Assembly: GCF_000621705.1 (NCBI RefSeq)
Contig: NZ_JHXO01000001.1
Location: forward strand, 558,001 to 622,000
From: Prolixibacter bellariivorans ATCC BAA-1284
GTDB lineage: Bacteria; Bacteroidota; Bacteroidia; Bacteroidales; Prolixibacteraceae
DNA: 64,000 nucleotides
Reading direction: 5' to 3'
The translations under genes were made by a program, and so were the position numbers. The notes under the pieces are model-generated. The model did not search any database, was not told where the DNA came from, and saw nothing but the letters and a program-made list of their open reading frames with translations. Below are positions 9,471 through 19,565 of the stretch, in pieces; position 1 is the stretch's first letter; every line of letters begins with the position of its first letter.

Positions 9471-10715
9471 ATGATATATCAGATAACCAGACCCAGTGGC
9501 AGGTTGGAAGGGGAAATCACGTTACCTGCATCGAAAAGTATCAGTAACCGGGTGTTGATTATTAATGCGCTCAGTTATTCGCCATATACAATCGATAATC
9601 TTTCAGACAGCGACGATACCCGCGTAATGTCATCCGTCCTAAATGCTTCGACCAACGAGTTCGATATCGGGCATGCCGGAACAGCCATGCGTTTTCTGAC
9701 TGCTTTCCTTTCGAAGATAATGGGACAGTGGACATTAACTGGCTCAGAACGGATGAAGCAACGGCCGATTGGTATTCTGGTTGATGCATTACGGAAGTTA
9801 GGTGCGGTTATTGATTATGTGGAAGAAGAAGGTTATCCTCCTTTACGAATTACCGGAACAGCGCTGAAAGGTGGTGTGTTGGAACTTGATGGCAGTGTGA
9901 GCAGTCAGTACATATCAGCATTACTGATGATTGCTCCTTCTATCCAAAATGGCCTGACACTAAGGCTCAAAAATAAAATCGCTTCCCGTCCGTACATTGA
10001 GCTGACGCTGAAACTGATGAAAAAGTTTGGTGTTCGTTATATCTGGAAAGGAAATGAGATTCGCATCGAAGAACAAACATACAAACCTGTTCGATTTTCG
10101 GTTGAAGCTGATTGGTCGGGAGCTTCCTATTGGTACCAAATCGCTGCTATGACCGATGATTTTGATCTACTGCTAAAAGGACTGCGGCTACAAAGTTTGC
10201 AGGGCGATGCAATTTTGGCAAAATGGTTTGACCAGTATTTTGGCGTGCAGTCCAAACAAGAAGGTAATGATGTGCGGATAACCCGAAAAGAAACTCCGGA
10301 GCTGAAACGACTGGATTTAAATTTTGTGGAAAATCCGGATGTCGCTCAGACCTTTGCGGTATTGTGCGTGGCAAAACGAATTCCTTTCCATTTTACCGGC
10401 TTACATACGTTGAAAATAAAAGAGACCGACCGGATTGCTGCTTTACAGAATGAATGCGCTAAGCTAGGAGCAAAATTGGCTGAACCGCAGCAGGGAGAAA
10501 TAGCCTGGGATGGAATTCTGGATGAAAATATTGATGCGATTGCAGCGGTAATAGACACATACCACGACCATCGTATGGCTTTGGCCTTTGCACCTGCAGC
10601 GCTTGTTTACGATACCCTGAAAATTGCCGACCCGATGGTTGTGACAAAATCCTATCCGGATTTTTACGAAGATTTGAAAAAAGTCGGATTTTCTGTTCAG
10701 GAAGTAACTGAATAA
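9471..10715 (+). CDS. aroA: 3-phosphoshikimate 1-carboxyvinyltransferase (EPSP synthase)
   Basis: Sixth step of the shikimate pathway: transfers enolpyruvyl from PEP to shikimate-3-phosphate. The 414-residue product carries LPASKSISNR near residue 18, IGHAGTAMRFL around residue 64, SSQYISALLM, and the C-terminal ETDRIAALQNE and YHDHRMALAF motifs that line the PEP/S3P site. It is somewhat shorter than the E. coli enzyme (427) but complete. It directly follows aroB on the same strand and faces the M28 peptidase gene, whose stop is 22 bases away. Confidence 0.96.
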   Translation: MIYQITRPSGRLEGEITLPASKSISNRVLIINALSYSPYTIDNLSDSDDTRVMSSVLNASTNEFDIGHAGTAMRFLTAFLSKIMGQWTLTGSERMKQRPIGILVDALRKLGAVIDYVEEEGYPPLRITGTALKGGVLELDGSVSSQYISALLMIAPSIQNGLTLRLKNKIASRPYIELTLKLMKKFGVRYIWKGNEIRIEEQTYKPVRFSVEADWSGASYWYQIAAMTDDFDLLLKGLRLQSLQGDAILAKWFDQYFGVQSKQEGNDVRITRKETPELKRLDLNFVENPDVAQTFAVLCVAKRIPFHFTGLHTLKIKETDRIAALQNECAKLGAKLAEPQQGEIAWDGILDENIDAIAAVIDTYHDHRMALAFAPAALVYDTLKIADPMVVTKSYPDFYEDLKKVGFSVQEVTE

Positions 10716-10737
10716 TGAAACAGGTAAAGCTTTCCTT

Positions 10738-12366
10738 CTATTTCCAGCTGTCAGGATTCGTTGACAATTCGAAAATGTCCAGGTAACTCAACCGGATGAT
10801 ACTAGCCATTTTTGTGTAGTTAATCATCTCAGGCTGATCGGTAGGCTGATGGTAATCGGGATGCCCTCCGGTGTGAAACCAAAATAGCGGGACGTTATTC
10901 CTGACAAACCAGACATTATCGCTGCCACTGTCTGGTTTTTCGGAACCACTGTACGATACATCCAAATTGAGACTGTAATCACTGATATGCTGCTTCGATA
11001 AAGTAACTGCCGGCAGAAAGGCTTTCGAGTAGATCATGGTTACCTGATTGTCCGGTGCATCGGGGCCAGCATTTCGACCAATCATATCGAAGTTGAGGTA
11101 GGCCATTATTTCTCCTTTTTTTGCCCAGTGATTGACAAAATAGTGGGAGCCAAGCAAGCCTCTTTCTTCGCCATCCCAGCAGGCAAATAAAACGGTGTAT
11201 TCGGGTTGAATACCTGACGCCAGCATGGCTTTGGCGATGTTCAATACCGCCGAAACTCCCGACGCATTGTCGTCTGCGCCGTTCCAGATGTAGCCATTGT
11301 GCGTACCCAAATGGTCGTAGTGTGCTCCGATGATGATGAATTTGTTTTTTTCTTTGCCTTCAATCCTGCCAAGTACATTTCTTAGCTGCAATCGTCGGTT
11401 TTTAGTTCTTACAGATAATTCAATTTTCTTCCCGCTGATGGTTTGCGATATCGCTTTTAGTTCGGAAGCATTCTTCCGGGCGTGGTTTTCCTGAAAGTCC
11501 TTACCCATCATGTCTTTAAAGACCGAAGGGGAAATACGAATAACCGGAATGGTTGCATCTGTAACGTCTGGTAAGTAAACACGCTTGTCGTAAAACGATT
11601 CAGGTTTCTTCACTCCTTCATACATTGCATCGTGATAATAATACTGGTTGGCGTTCCATTGACGGATTTGGTCACTGGTGGCGACTTCCAGAACGGCCAG
11701 TGCGCCGTGTTCTTTTGCCTGCTTATTTTTCAAGCGTTCTAATGCTCTTCCTTTAGGAGCTGTAACTTCCATTGCTGCCGAGCTGTTTGGGAATTTATCT
11801 CCCGGTAATCCGAACCAGCGAACAACTATTTTGCCTTTTACATCCGTTTTATTGAAATCATCATAACCGCTTTTTTTGTCGGTTAAACCATAACCAACAA
11901 ACATAACCGGCGCTGAAATCTGGCAACTTCCGTTAGGGATAGTAATACGGAAGTCGGCGCTATTCGCATACACTTTTTTATCGGTAGCATTTCCCGAAGT
12001 GGTAATAAGGGCGAGTTCCTGGCGGCTGTCAGGTGCTACTTCTATTGCCTGAAAAGGTTGAAAAAAAGAACGATTCTTTTCCGGTTTGGCTCCCAATAAT
12101 TTTTGATAGCGGTTGGGTGTAAAGGATATGGAGTCACCCATTGGTTCCAGTCCTATAAAACGGAACAGCGATGCAACATATTCACCTGCCGTTTGCCCCT
12201 GTTTACTTCCTGCCATTCGACCTTCGAGTTGGTCGCTGGCCAGAAACTGAACGGGGCTTTTCACGCTGTTCATGGTAATTGCCTGCAACCCCTTTTCTTT
12301 CGGCTTTTGCCCGAAAACAGTTAGATTAAGAAACAAAAGGAATATTGAAAACATTAAGCAGCGCAT
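10738..12366 (-). CDS. Exported M28-family metallopeptidase with PA domain
   Basis: A 542-residue zinc aminopeptidase-like protein with an N-terminal signal peptide (cleavage likely after the LTVFG region near residue 19). A PA-type insert (APVMFVGYGLTDKKSGYDDF ... GKIVVRW) precedes the catalytic domain. The M28 metal and catalytic residues are present in order: AHYDHLG, WNGADDNASG, WDGEERGLLGS, LNFDMIGRN and the late His in HPDYHQPTD. It probably acts in the periplasm or outside the cell on peptides. It lies 33 bases downstream of deoD on the same strand and may be read with it. Confidence 0.9.
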   Translation of the reverse strand: MRCLMFSIFLLFLNLTVFGQKPKEKGLQAITMNSVKSPVQFLASDQLEGRMAGSKQGQTAGEYVASLFRFIGLEPMGDSISFTPNRYQKLLGAKPEKNRSFFQPFQAIEVAPDSRQELALITTSGNATDKKVYANSADFRITIPNGSCQISAPVMFVGYGLTDKKSGYDDFNKTDVKGKIVVRWFGLPGDKFPNSSAAMEVTAPKGRALERLKNKQAKEHGALAVLEVATSDQIRQWNANQYYYHDAMYEGVKKPESFYDKRVYLPDVTDATIPVIRISPSVFKDMMGKDFQENHARKNASELKAISQTISGKKIELSVRTKNRRLQLRNVLGRIEGKEKNKFIIIGAHYDHLGTHNGYIWNGADDNASGVSAVLNIAKAMLASGIQPEYTVLFACWDGEERGLLGSHYFVNHWAKKGEIMAYLNFDMIGRNAGPDAPDNQVTMIYSKAFLPAVTLSKQHISDYSLNLDVSYSGSEKPDSGSDNVWFVRNNVPLFWFHTGGHPDYHQPTDQPEMINYTKMASIIRLSYLDIFELSTNPDSWK

Positions 12367-12399
12367 CGGCGTAGTCGTTTGGTTAGTTTGTTCTTTTGA

Positions 12400-13104
12400 T
12401 TAGGCCAGTTTTAAGGCGATGTCCATCATTTGTGTAAAGGTGGTCTGCCGTTCTTCTGAAGTAGTCGATTTTCCTTCCGGAATGTGGTCGCTTACGGTTA
12501 ACAACGATAGTGCTTTTTTCTTGTATTTTGCAGCGATGGTGTACAATGCAGCTGTTTCCATTTCAACTGCCAATACATTGAACTTCTGCCATACGGCGAA
12601 CGGATCGCCAATATGATCATCGTTGTAGAAGAAGTCGGAACTCAGGACATTTCCCACGTGGATATTGACATCTTTCCCACGGGAAATGGTATAAGCTCTG
12701 TGTAACAAATCAAAATCAGCGAGCGGTGCAAACTGCAGTCCACCGAAACGAACCTGGTTCATCCCGTTATCGGTGCAGGCACCTTGCGCCAGAATTACAT
12801 CACGAAGTTGGACTTTCGACTGAAGGGAACCGCAGCTTCCAATCCTGATAAGTTGCTCACAACCATATTCCTCTATCAATTCTGTTGCGTAAATTGAAAT
12901 GGACGGCATGCCCATTCCGGTTCCCTGTACGCTGACCTTTTGCCCGTTGTAATAGCCTGTATAGCCAAGCATTCCACGCACTTCGTTATAGCAAACTGCG
13001 TCTGTAAGAAAGTGTTCAGCAATGAATTTAGCTCTCAGCGGATCGCCCGGAAGTAAAACGGTTTTAGCAATCTCTCCTTTTTTAGCCTGGTTATGTATAC
13101 TCAT
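12400..13104 (-). CDS. deoD: Purine-nucleoside phosphorylase, DeoD type
   Basis: Cleaves purine nucleosides with phosphate to free base and ribose-1-phosphate (salvage). The 234 residues have the normal length for the hexameric DeoD family. They include [35 protein letters not shown], the phosphate-site RIGSCGSL, and the nucleoside-site VEMETAALY with the Asp of VSDHI. Start ATG 13104 gives [13 protein letters not shown], typical for the family. Confidence 0.95.
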   Translation of the reverse strand: MSIHNQAKKGEIAKTVLLPGDPLRAKFIAEHFLTDAVCYNEVRGMLGYTGYYNGQKVSVQGTGMGMPSISIYATELIEEYGCEQLIRIGSCGSLQSKVQLRDVILAQGACTDNGMNQVRFGGLQFAPLADFDLLHRAYTISRGKDVNIHVGNVLSSDFFYNDDHIGDPFAVWQKFNVLAVEMETAALYTIAAKYKKKALSLLTVSDHIPEGKSTTSEERQTTFTQMMDIALKLA

Positions 13105-13203
13105 TGGTTCATTGTTTAGTAGTGATTGAAATGGATTCGTTTGTAAAATAGTAAATTGTTTTCTTCCTGAAATCTATTTTAAAAAGGTGTTGAAAGCCTT
13201 TTT

Positions 13204-13647
13204 CTAGCGTTTCGATGAAAAGAAATCCTTAACGAGCGTCGAACATTCGGCTTCCATTATTCCTCCCAGTAACGTTGTTTTGGGGTGTAGTGCTTTTTCA
13301 GCGTTTTTCTGAAAACCTTTTTTTTCGTCGTCAGCGCCATAAACAACGCGTCCAATTTGTGACCAGCCTAGTGCTCCGGCACACATAAGGCAAGGTTCCA
13401 GGGTTACGTAAAGCGTGCAATCGATTAAATATTTTCCTCCCAACATGTTCGCGGCAGCGGTTATCGCTTGCATTTCCGCGTGTGCGGTTACATCGTTCAA
13501 CGTTTCGGTCAGGTTATGCGACCGTGCGACGATTCGGTTTTGGCAAACAACCACGGCGCCGACAGGAATTTCTCCCATGTCAAAGGCCTTCTGTGCCTCG
13601 TTGAGTGCCTGCTTCATGAAATATTCATCTGAAAAAGGTTCCAGCAT
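13204..13647 (-). CDS. TadA-like nucleoside/tRNA adenosine deaminase
   Basis: A 147-residue cytidine/deoxycytidylate-deaminase-fold protein. It has the zinc and proton-shuttle motif TAHAEMQAI and the second zinc motif PCLMCAGALGW. Length and the DEKKGF segment fit the tRNA A34 deaminase TadA, although guanine deaminases share the same fold. The frame is open upstream to 13782, but ATG 13647 (MLEPFSDEYFMKQAL) matches where family members begin and leaves room for the divergent aspS promoter. Confidence 0.85.
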   Translation of the reverse strand: MLEPFSDEYFMKQALNEAQKAFDMGEIPVGAVVVCQNRIVARSHNLTETLNDVTAHAEMQAITAAANMLGGKYLIDCTLYVTLEPCLMCAGALGWSQIGRVVYGADDEKKGFQKNAEKALHPKTTLLGGIMEAECSTLVKDFFSSKR

Positions 13648-13771
13648 ATTTTGTGTTTTAGGTTTAAAGGTAGTTCCGATTCTATATTGAGCAAACACAA
13701 TTACCGGAATTATTTCTGCGGATGCACCTAAACCTGTGATTGATTGCTTCCTGTTTTCTATAGAACTTTTG

Positions 13772-13779
13772 TACTTTTG
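13772..13779 (+). promoter_or_regulatory. Candidate -7 promoter box of aspS
   Basis: TACTTTTG, a perfect match to TAnnTTTG, lies 26 bases before the aspS ATG. No well-spaced TTTG -33 element is obvious. Confidence 0.4.
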
Positions 13780-13805
13780 CATTCAAATTTATAAAAGAAT
13801 AATCG

Positions 13806-15563
13806 ATGTACAGAAGCCATAATTGCGGTGAATTACGTATGAACCATGCCGGAAGCGAAGTGACGTTGTCGGGATGGGTGCAGAGGGTCCGCAACCTCGG
13901 TGCAATGACTTTTGTTGACCTCCGTGACCGGTATGGTATTACCCAGCTGGTTGCTGATGAAACTGCTCCGGCTGAAATAAAGGAGGCTGTCAACCACCTG
14001 GGCCGTGAATTTGTCATCCAGATTGTTGGTGATGTCAGAGAGCGGGCAAGTAAGAACAGCAAAATTCCTACCGGAGAAGTTGAGGTAGCGCTTAAGAAAG
14101 TCACAATTCTGAATCAATCGGTTGTTCCACCTTTTACCATTACTGAAGATACCGATGGTGGTGATGAAATCAGAATGAAACATCGCTACCTCGATTTGCG
14201 CCGCGAGAATGTTCGGAAGAATCTTGAGCTGCGGGCGAAGATGGCGCATTATGTTCGTAATTATCTTAACGACCAGGATTTTATTGAAACAGAAACGCCT
14301 GTTTTAATTAAGTCGACACCGGAAGGTGCACGCGATTTTGTTGTTCCTTCACGGATGAACCCTGGTGAATTTTATGCGCTTCCGCAATCTCCTCAAACGT
14401 TTAAGCAGTTATTGATGGTTGCCGGCTTTGACCGTTACTATCAGATTGTTAAATGTTTTCGTGACGAAGACCTCCGGGCCGACCGGCAGCCGGAGTTTAC
14501 GCAAATTGACTGTGAAATGTCGTTTGTGGAGCAGGAAGATGTACTCAATATGTTTGAGGGTCTGACACGGCATCTTTTTAAGGAATTGAAAGGTTTTGAT
14601 CCGGGCGAATTTCCGCGTATGCCTTATGAAGAAGCGATGGAAAAATACGGTTCTGACAAGCCGGACATTCGGTTTGACATGAAAATACATGACTTAACAG
14701 AAACCGTAAAAGGAAATGGATTTAAGGTTTTTGATGAGGCTGAATATATTGGCGGTGTCTGTGCTTCTGGTGCAGCGTCTTATACCCGGAAACAGTTGGA
14801 TGCATTGACTGATTTTGTCAAACGTCCGCAGGTTGGTGCCAAAGGGCTCGTTTATGTGAAATATAACGAAGATGGCTCATTTAAATCGTCGGTTGATAAG
14901 TTTTACAGCGCTGAAGATTTGAAGAAATGGTCCGATGCCTTTGGGGCTGTTCCCGGAGATCTGTTGCTTGTTTTGTCGGGAAAGAAAGAGGCAACACAAA
15001 CAGCGACCGGAATTCTTCGACTGGAAATGGGTAAGCAATTAGGACTTGTTAAGGCGGATGATTTCCGTCCGTTGTGGGTCGTTGATTTCCCGTTATTGGA
15101 ATGGGATGAAGAATCACAGCGCTTCTTCGCCATGCACCATCCGTTTACTGCTCCAAAACCAGATGAAATTGATTTGCTGGATACGGATCCCGGTAGGATT
15201 CACGCGAATGCTTACGATTTGGTTATTAACGGCGTGGAAATTGGTGGAGGTTCCGTGCGAATCTTTAATAGTGAGCTTCAGGCTAAAATGTTTAAGACGC
15301 TCGGTTTTACCAAAGAAGAAGCTGAGAAACAGTTTGGCTTCCTGATGAACGCGTTTAAATATGGTGCACCGCCGCATGCTGGCATTGCGTTCGGGTTCGA
15401 TCGCCTGGTATCTCTATTTGCCGGCCTTGACAGTATTCGTGATGTAATTGCCTTCCCGAAAAACAACGCTGGAAGAGACGTAATGATTGACAGCCCGGCG
15501 ACAATCGCTGATGCCCAGCTTGAAGAATTGTTTCTGAAAGTTGTTCCTGTAGAAAATAAATAA
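13806..15563 (+). CDS. aspS: Aspartate--tRNA ligase, bacterial type
   Basis: Class II aminoacyl-tRNA synthetase charging tRNA-Asp. The 585 residues comprise an N-terminal OB-fold anticodon domain ([20 protein letters not shown]), the class II core with motif 2 ([18 protein letters not shown]), the bacterial GAD insert in the middle, and motif 3 GIAFGFDRL near the C-terminus. Length and GAD insert fit the bacterial AspRS type. It is flanked by the divergent deaminase and by strong terminators downstream. Confidence 0.98.
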   Translation: MYRSHNCGELRMNHAGSEVTLSGWVQRVRNLGAMTFVDLRDRYGITQLVADETAPAEIKEAVNHLGREFVIQIVGDVRERASKNSKIPTGEVEVALKKVTILNQSVVPPFTITEDTDGGDEIRMKHRYLDLRRENVRKNLELRAKMAHYVRNYLNDQDFIETETPVLIKSTPEGARDFVVPSRMNPGEFYALPQSPQTFKQLLMVAGFDRYYQIVKCFRDEDLRADRQPEFTQIDCEMSFVEQEDVLNMFEGLTRHLFKELKGFDPGEFPRMPYEEAMEKYGSDKPDIRFDMKIHDLTETVKGNGFKVFDEAEYIGGVCASGAASYTRKQLDALTDFVKRPQVGAKGLVYVKYNEDGSFKSSVDKFYSAEDLKKWSDAFGAVPGDLLLVLSGKKEATQTATGILRLEMGKQLGLVKADDFRPLWVVDFPLLEWDEESQRFFAMHHPFTAPKPDEIDLLDTDPGRIHANAYDLVINGVEIGGGSVRIFNSELQAKMFKTLGFTKEEAEKQFGFLMNAFKYGAPPHAGIAFGFDRLVSLFAGLDSIRDVIAFPKNNAGRDVMIDSPATIADAQLEELFLKVVPVENK

Positions 15564-15591
15564 AGTAGTTATCGAATTCTAATATCATATG

Positions 15592-15625
15592 AAACGGTCG
15601 TTCTGTTGCAGAGCGACCGTTTTTT
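15592..15625 (+). terminator. Terminator after aspS
   Basis: A long hairpin: AAACGGTCG pairs with CGACCGTTT and the stem continues through TCTG/CAGA around a TTG loop. A T run follows on the plus strand. Confidence 0.88.
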
Positions 15626-15652
15626 ATGTTGCAAATCAATTTCTGAAACATA

Positions 15653-15684
15653 AAAAAAGCGGTCTGAATTTCAGACCGCTTTTT
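15653..15684 (-). terminator. Bidirectional terminator of the ExbB/ExbD operon
   Basis: Near-perfect palindrome (AAAAAAGCGGTCTG ... CAGACCGCTTTTTT) between convergent aspS and the ExbD gene. T runs lie on both strands, so it can end the minus-strand operon and back up the aspS terminator. Confidence 0.85.
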
Positions 15685-15701
15685 TCTATTTAGTATACAT
15701 C

Positions 15702-16175
15702 TTAATCTTTCTCAGTTCGTTTTCTGGCTGAGTAATTGATGTGAAGAGCCTGAACTCTCCTCAATTCCTGCTTCACGTCTGAAACGATACCCATCTTGGT
15801 ATATTGATCTACTTTCAGTGAAGTAATCATCAACGGAACCTCGGCCTCGTCGTGTGCTTCCCTTTCAGAGATAATAAAATCCTGGATGTCTCCAACATTG
15901 GAGAATGAATCGTTCAGCTGAATACGTGGTTCGCTACCTAATGACGCCTGGTATTGCTGTTGAGGAGGCCCGATGTAGATATAGCTCACCAGCGATTTCC
16001 TTTCCAGTTTGCTCAACTCTGTCGCTTGTGGTAACTTCACTTGAACTTTCAAGGTAACTTCACGCATAGTGGTCGATACCATGATAAAGAACAGAAGCAT
16101 AAATACGATGTCAGGCAAAGCTGCTGTTGAAATCGGTGGAGTTTCTTTCTTGTCGTCTTTTCTGAATTTTGACAT
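15702..16175 (-). CDS. ExbD/TolR-family proton-channel subunit (second copy)
   Basis: A 157-residue protein with one N-terminal membrane helix (ALPDIVFMLLFFIMVSTTM, about residues 18-36). It contains the conserved Asp of the family within the helix and a periplasmic domain after it. ExbD works with ExbB to couple the proton gradient to TonB at outer-membrane receptors. It is the last gene of a four-gene minus-strand operon, 15 bases after the first ExbD gene. Paired non-identical ExbD genes are usual in Bacteroidota. Confidence 0.92.
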   Translation of the reverse strand: MSKFRKDDKKETPPISTAALPDIVFMLLFFIMVSTTMREVTLKVQVKLPQATELSKLERKSLVSYIYIGPPQQQYQASLGSEPRIQLNDSFSNVGDIQDFIISEREAHDEAEVPLMITSLKVDQYTKMGIVSDVKQELRRVQALHINYSARKRTEKD

Positions 16176-16190
16176 TCTGTATCCTCCTAA

Positions 16191-16769
16191 TTATTTTTTA
16201 CCAACTTTTTTGGGCTCAGCTTCCGAAATCTTCGATGGGTAAATCTCGCGTATAGCTTTCTGTTGATCTTCATTCAGATCTTTATACGATTTATTCCATT
16301 TCTGTTGCGCCAGCTGTTCCCGTAAGTCGTTGATAGCGCCTACCAATTCATTCTGAACTGCGATATAGGTACCATACGTCGTACCAACGTCGTTCTGCAG
16401 CGAGATGACACCTTTAGTAACTTCCGTTGGACCAAAGAAAGGAACGTCTTTCACTTCTTTTTCCGGTAGCTTGGGATCGTTATTCGGGTTTGCCATAAAC
16501 TCTTCCGCTTTCTGACGAAGGTCACGGATACGCATTGGTTTGCCTTCCACCAACAACTGATCGTTCTTGTTCACCAGCACAACAAAGACGTTACGTTCTT
16601 TAATCTGTGGCTGGTTGGTCAAGTCCTGATTCGGTGGAGGTGGCGGTGGTAGCCTACGTTCGAGCCCAGAATCGGTATCCATAGTAGTTGTTACCAGGAA
16701 GAACAGAAGCAGCATGAAGGCAATATCGGCCAAAGATGCAGCATTATATTCTGGTAATTTTCTAGGCAT
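16191..16769 (-). CDS. ExbD/TolR-family proton-channel subunit (first copy)
   Basis: A 192-residue ExbD homologue with the membrane helix ADIAFMLLLFFLVTTTM (about residues 13-29) including the conserved Asp. The helix is followed by a proline-rich stretch (RRLPPPPPPNQ) and a periplasmic domain. It is longer than the second copy because of a C-terminal extension (about 145-192) rich in charged residues, ending in EPKKVGKK. It lies between the four-helix membrane protein and the second ExbD gene. Confidence 0.92.
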   Translation of the reverse strand: MPRKLPEYNAASLADIAFMLLLFFLVTTTMDTDSGLERRLPPPPPPNQDLTNQPQIKERNVFVVLVNKNDQLLVEGKPMRIRDLRQKAEEFMANPNNDPKLPEKEVKDVPFFGPTEVTKGVISLQNDVGTTYGTYIAVQNELVGAINDLREQLAQQKWNKSYKDLNEDQQKAIREIYPSKISEAEPKKVGKK

Positions 16770-16829
16770 GTTTATTAAATTTCATGTTCAGTTATGATGA
16801 AAAAGTTTCCTCTTTCATTCTGATTAATC

Positions 16830-17279
16830 TTATTTCCAGAAGCGGGACAATCCCGAGTAAATTACAGACAGGATTGCTCCACCAAACAAAATGTAAGTGG
16901 CATAAAGCAAGGTGTCTGTAAATTGCGCTATTTCGGGAGTTAATGTTCCTTTGTTAACCATCGCCTGAGCTCCATAGAATGTAGGAATTGCAGAAGACGA
17001 AAGTAAACGGGCAATAACAAATACTACCACAACTGCCCCGATAGCCATCAAACTCTTCTTCGCTTTTTCACCTGATTGGAACATCCCGTAGATGGCGAAA
17101 CCAACTGCAACAATGGCAGCAATTCCGAAGAGTACGTATGCCCAGCGAAGGTTAAGATTTATTAGTGAGTCCATTTGCGGCGTGTCAATCTTGTCGAGCA
17201 ATAGCCCGATAAACAGAGCTGACAGCGCTAACATGACCCACAGAATAATAGTCAGTATTCTTGTTACTTTACTACTCAT
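16830..17279 (-). CDS. Four-helix membrane protein of the ExbB/ExbD operon
   Basis: A 149-residue integral membrane protein with four predicted helices (about residues 7-27, 45-66, 75-92 and 124-146) and no recognisable catalytic motif. It sits between exbB and the two exbD genes (21 bases after exbB, 60 before exbD) in the same direction. That conserved Bacteroidota arrangement suggests an accessory part of the energising complex. No function can be read from the sequence. Confidence 0.8.
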   Translation of the reverse strand: MSSKVTRILTIILWVMLALSALFIGLLLDKIDTPQMDSLINLNLRWAYVLFGIAAIVAVGFAIYGMFQSGEKAKKSLMAIGAVVVVFVIARLLSSSAIPTFYGAQAMVNKGTLTPEIAQFTDTLLYATYILFGGAILSVIYSGLSRFWK

Positions 17280-17300
17280 GGGTGCGAATTAATTTTGTAA

Positions 17301-18137
17301 TTACTTCTTCAGGTTGTGTTTTACCAGCAGGTCAAGCAGAGAGATGGAAGCATCTTCCATGCTGTTGATGATGCTATCGATTTTCGCTACACAATAGTTG
17401 TAGAAAATCTGGAGAATGATAGCAACGATAAGACCTGTTACCGTAGTAATAAGTGCAACCTTAATACCACCAGCAACCAGAGAAGGAGAAATGTCACCAG
17501 CTACTTCGATAGCATCGAATGCTGAAATCATACCGATTACAGTTCCCATGAAACCAAGCATCGGTGCCAGTGCGATGAACAGTGCAATCCAGCTAAGTCC
17601 TTTTTCCAGCAGACCAGCCTGTACACCACCGTATGATACGATTGATTTCTCTACTACGTCGATTCCTTCATCGAAACGATCAAGACCCTGATAGAAGATA
17701 GAAGCAACCGGTCCGCGAGTATTGCGGCACACTTCTTTAGCAGCTTCTACACCACCATTATCCAATGCTTCTTCGACATTTGCCAGCAGTTTTTTGGTAT
17801 TGGTAGTGGCGAGGTTCAGGTAAAGAACCCTTTCAATTGCCAATGCAAGACCAAGAATCAGGGCGATAAGTACGAATGCCATGAAGCTCGGCCCCCCCTG
17901 AATGAAATATTGCTTAAGCATGCTGTGAAGAGACTTGCCTGATTCAGCTTTGGCAGCTGCTTGTTCAACAGGATCAGAGGTCATTTCAGAGTCCTGAGCC
18001 TGAGCTTGAGATACTGAATCAGTAGCCGCTTGTTCCGTTGCTGCCTTCGTGGTATCCTGCTCCTGTGCGAAAGCAACCACCGATGCGCCAAAACTAAGCA
18101 TCCCGAAAACTGCAATTAACGCAAATAGTTTTTTCAT
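17301..18137 (-). CDS. MotA/TolQ/ExbB-family proton channel protein
   Basis: A 278-residue ExbB homologue. It starts with a signal-like helix (about residues 4-24) and an Ala/Gln/Glu-rich linker (about 25-70). The ExbB core follows: one helix near 82-105, a cytoplasmic loop, and the two hallmark helices (SWIALFIALAPMLGFMGTVIGM near 180-203; KVALITTVTGLIVAIILQIF near 225-245). With ExbD it forms the proton-driven motor for TonB. First gene of the operon. Confidence 0.93.
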   Translation of the reverse strand: MKKLFALIAVFGMLSFGASVVAFAQEQDTTKAATEQAATDSVSQAQAQDSEMTSDPVEQAAAKAESGKSLHSMLKQYFIQGGPSFMAFVLIALILGLALAIERVLYLNLATTNTKKLLANVEEALDNGGVEAAKEVCRNTRGPVASIFYQGLDRFDEGIDVVEKSIVSYGGVQAGLLEKGLSWIALFIALAPMLGFMGTVIGMISAFDAIEVAGDISPSLVAGGIKVALITTVTGLIVAIILQIFYNYCVAKIDSIINSMEDASISLLDLLVKHNLKK

Positions 18138-18365
18138 AATTGGTTTTGAATTTTGATTAATAAATTGTTCTTACTATTAATTTCTATTTACGATTTATTG
18201 TTCTACAATAAATTTCCAACAAATAAATAAAAAAATCCTTCTTTCGTTCTTCAATTAGCCCAACGCTTTCTCTTTCCAAATGTAACTTTTTCGGCTGAAA
18301 AAGATTTCGGATTGGTCTAAAATTCAGGCACGCAAATTACAAAAAAAAGTTGAAAAAAAAACAAC

Positions 18366-19388
18366 TCACTCTGTAATTTCCCCGCTCAGACTCCGTTGTA
18401 AATGAGTCTTCACTTCCTCTGTACTGAGGTCTTGTCCAAGAAGAAACATCAACTTGGTGATAGCCGCCTCTACAGTAATGTCCTTTCCGCTGATAACGCC
18501 GGCATTTAAAAGCTCGTAACTGGTCATGTATTGCCCCATTTGAACTCGGCCACCGGAGCATTGCGTTACATTTAGAAAAATGATGCCTTGCTTGATGGCT
18601 CTCCTGATGGTGTTTAAGAGCCATCGGTGGGTTGGGACATTACCCGAACCGTACGATTCGAGTACAACCCCCTTCAATCCCGGAAGGTTGAGCGCATGTT
18701 CAAAATACTGCCTGTTTATTCCCGGGAACATCCTCAGAATGATTACGTTGTCGCTAATGTTGGTGTTGACTTTTAGTATTCCTTTGTTATTCGCATAATT
18801 GATGCGATCATAACTGTACACAATATCAACTCCGGCGCGGGCCAGTATTGGGTAATTATGGGACATAAAGGCGCTAAACTTTTCCGAATCTTCTTTTGTC
18901 GTACGGTTGCCCCGGAATAATCTTGAATTAAAATAGATGCATACTTCCGGAACAATGGCACGGCCGTTTCGGCTGGCGGCAGCCAGTTCTACAGCGGTTA
19001 CCAGGTTTTCTTTCCCATCTGTACGCATCACACCAATGGGCAACTGAGAACCTGTGAGGATGACGGGTTTGTCTAGGTTTTCGAACATGAAGCTTAGTGC
19101 TGAAGCAGTATAAGCCATCGTATCGGTACCATGAAGAATGACAAAGCCGTTGTATTTTTGGTAGTTCTGCCGGATCGTCCGGGCAATCCGGCCCCAGATG
19201 GTTGGGCGCATGTCGGAGGAGTCGATCGGGGGATTAAAAGCGGTGGCCGACACATCTATCCCCAGCTTGGACAACTCAGGAATCTCATTTTGAATGTGGG
19301 TAAATTTCATTGGGGCAAGCGTGTGGGTTTCGGGGTCTTCCCGCATCCCAATGGTGCCACCAGTATAAATAATAAGAATTGAAGGCAT
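18366..19388 (-). CDS. Type I L-asparaginase
   Basis: Hydrolyses asparagine to aspartate and ammonia, probably in the cytoplasm because there is no signal peptide. The 340 residues contain both threonine sites of the family: IIYTGGTIGM at the N-terminus and VILHGTDTMAYTAS near residue 87, plus TGSQLPIGVMRTDGKENL. I start at ATG 19388 (MPSILIIYTGG); upstream TTG/GTG codons (to 19424) stay in frame and a GTG at 19403 is a possible alternative. Its neighbours give no pathway context, though two glutamate dehydrogenases lie 1-4 kb away and could handle the ammonia and amino acids. Confidence 0.93.
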   Translation of the reverse strand: MPSILIIYTGGTIGMREDPETHTLAPMKFTHIQNEIPELSKLGIDVSATAFNPPIDSSDMRPTIWGRIARTIRQNYQKYNGFVILHGTDTMAYTASALSFMFENLDKPVILTGSQLPIGVMRTDGKENLVTAVELAAASRNGRAIVPEVCIYFNSRLFRGNRTTKEDSEKFSAFMSHNYPILARAGVDIVYSYDRINYANNKGILKVNTNISDNVIILRMFPGINRQYFEHALNLPGLKGVVLESYGSGNVPTHRWLLNTIRRAIKQGIIFLNVTQCSGGRVQMGQYMTSYELLNAGVISGKDITVEAAITKLMFLLGQDLSTEEVKTHLQRSLSGEITE

Positions 19389-19565
19389 TTCGCTGTTTTT
19401 CACACCTAATGTTTTTATCACCAATCAGTGGATTGATGAAAATTTGGTTTGAAGTACAATAATATAATAGTGTAATCCTAATCCCGACACGGTAATTGTG
19501 ACCAGTTTCTCAGTTTACACAGGTGAAATTGTCCTCAAAATTAGAAATATTGGAATGAAGCATGG

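Noticed and set aside
13682-14104. 140-codon minus-strand open frame across the aspS start
   Set aside because: Shadow of aspS; the divergent deaminase gene and aspS promoter explain this interval.
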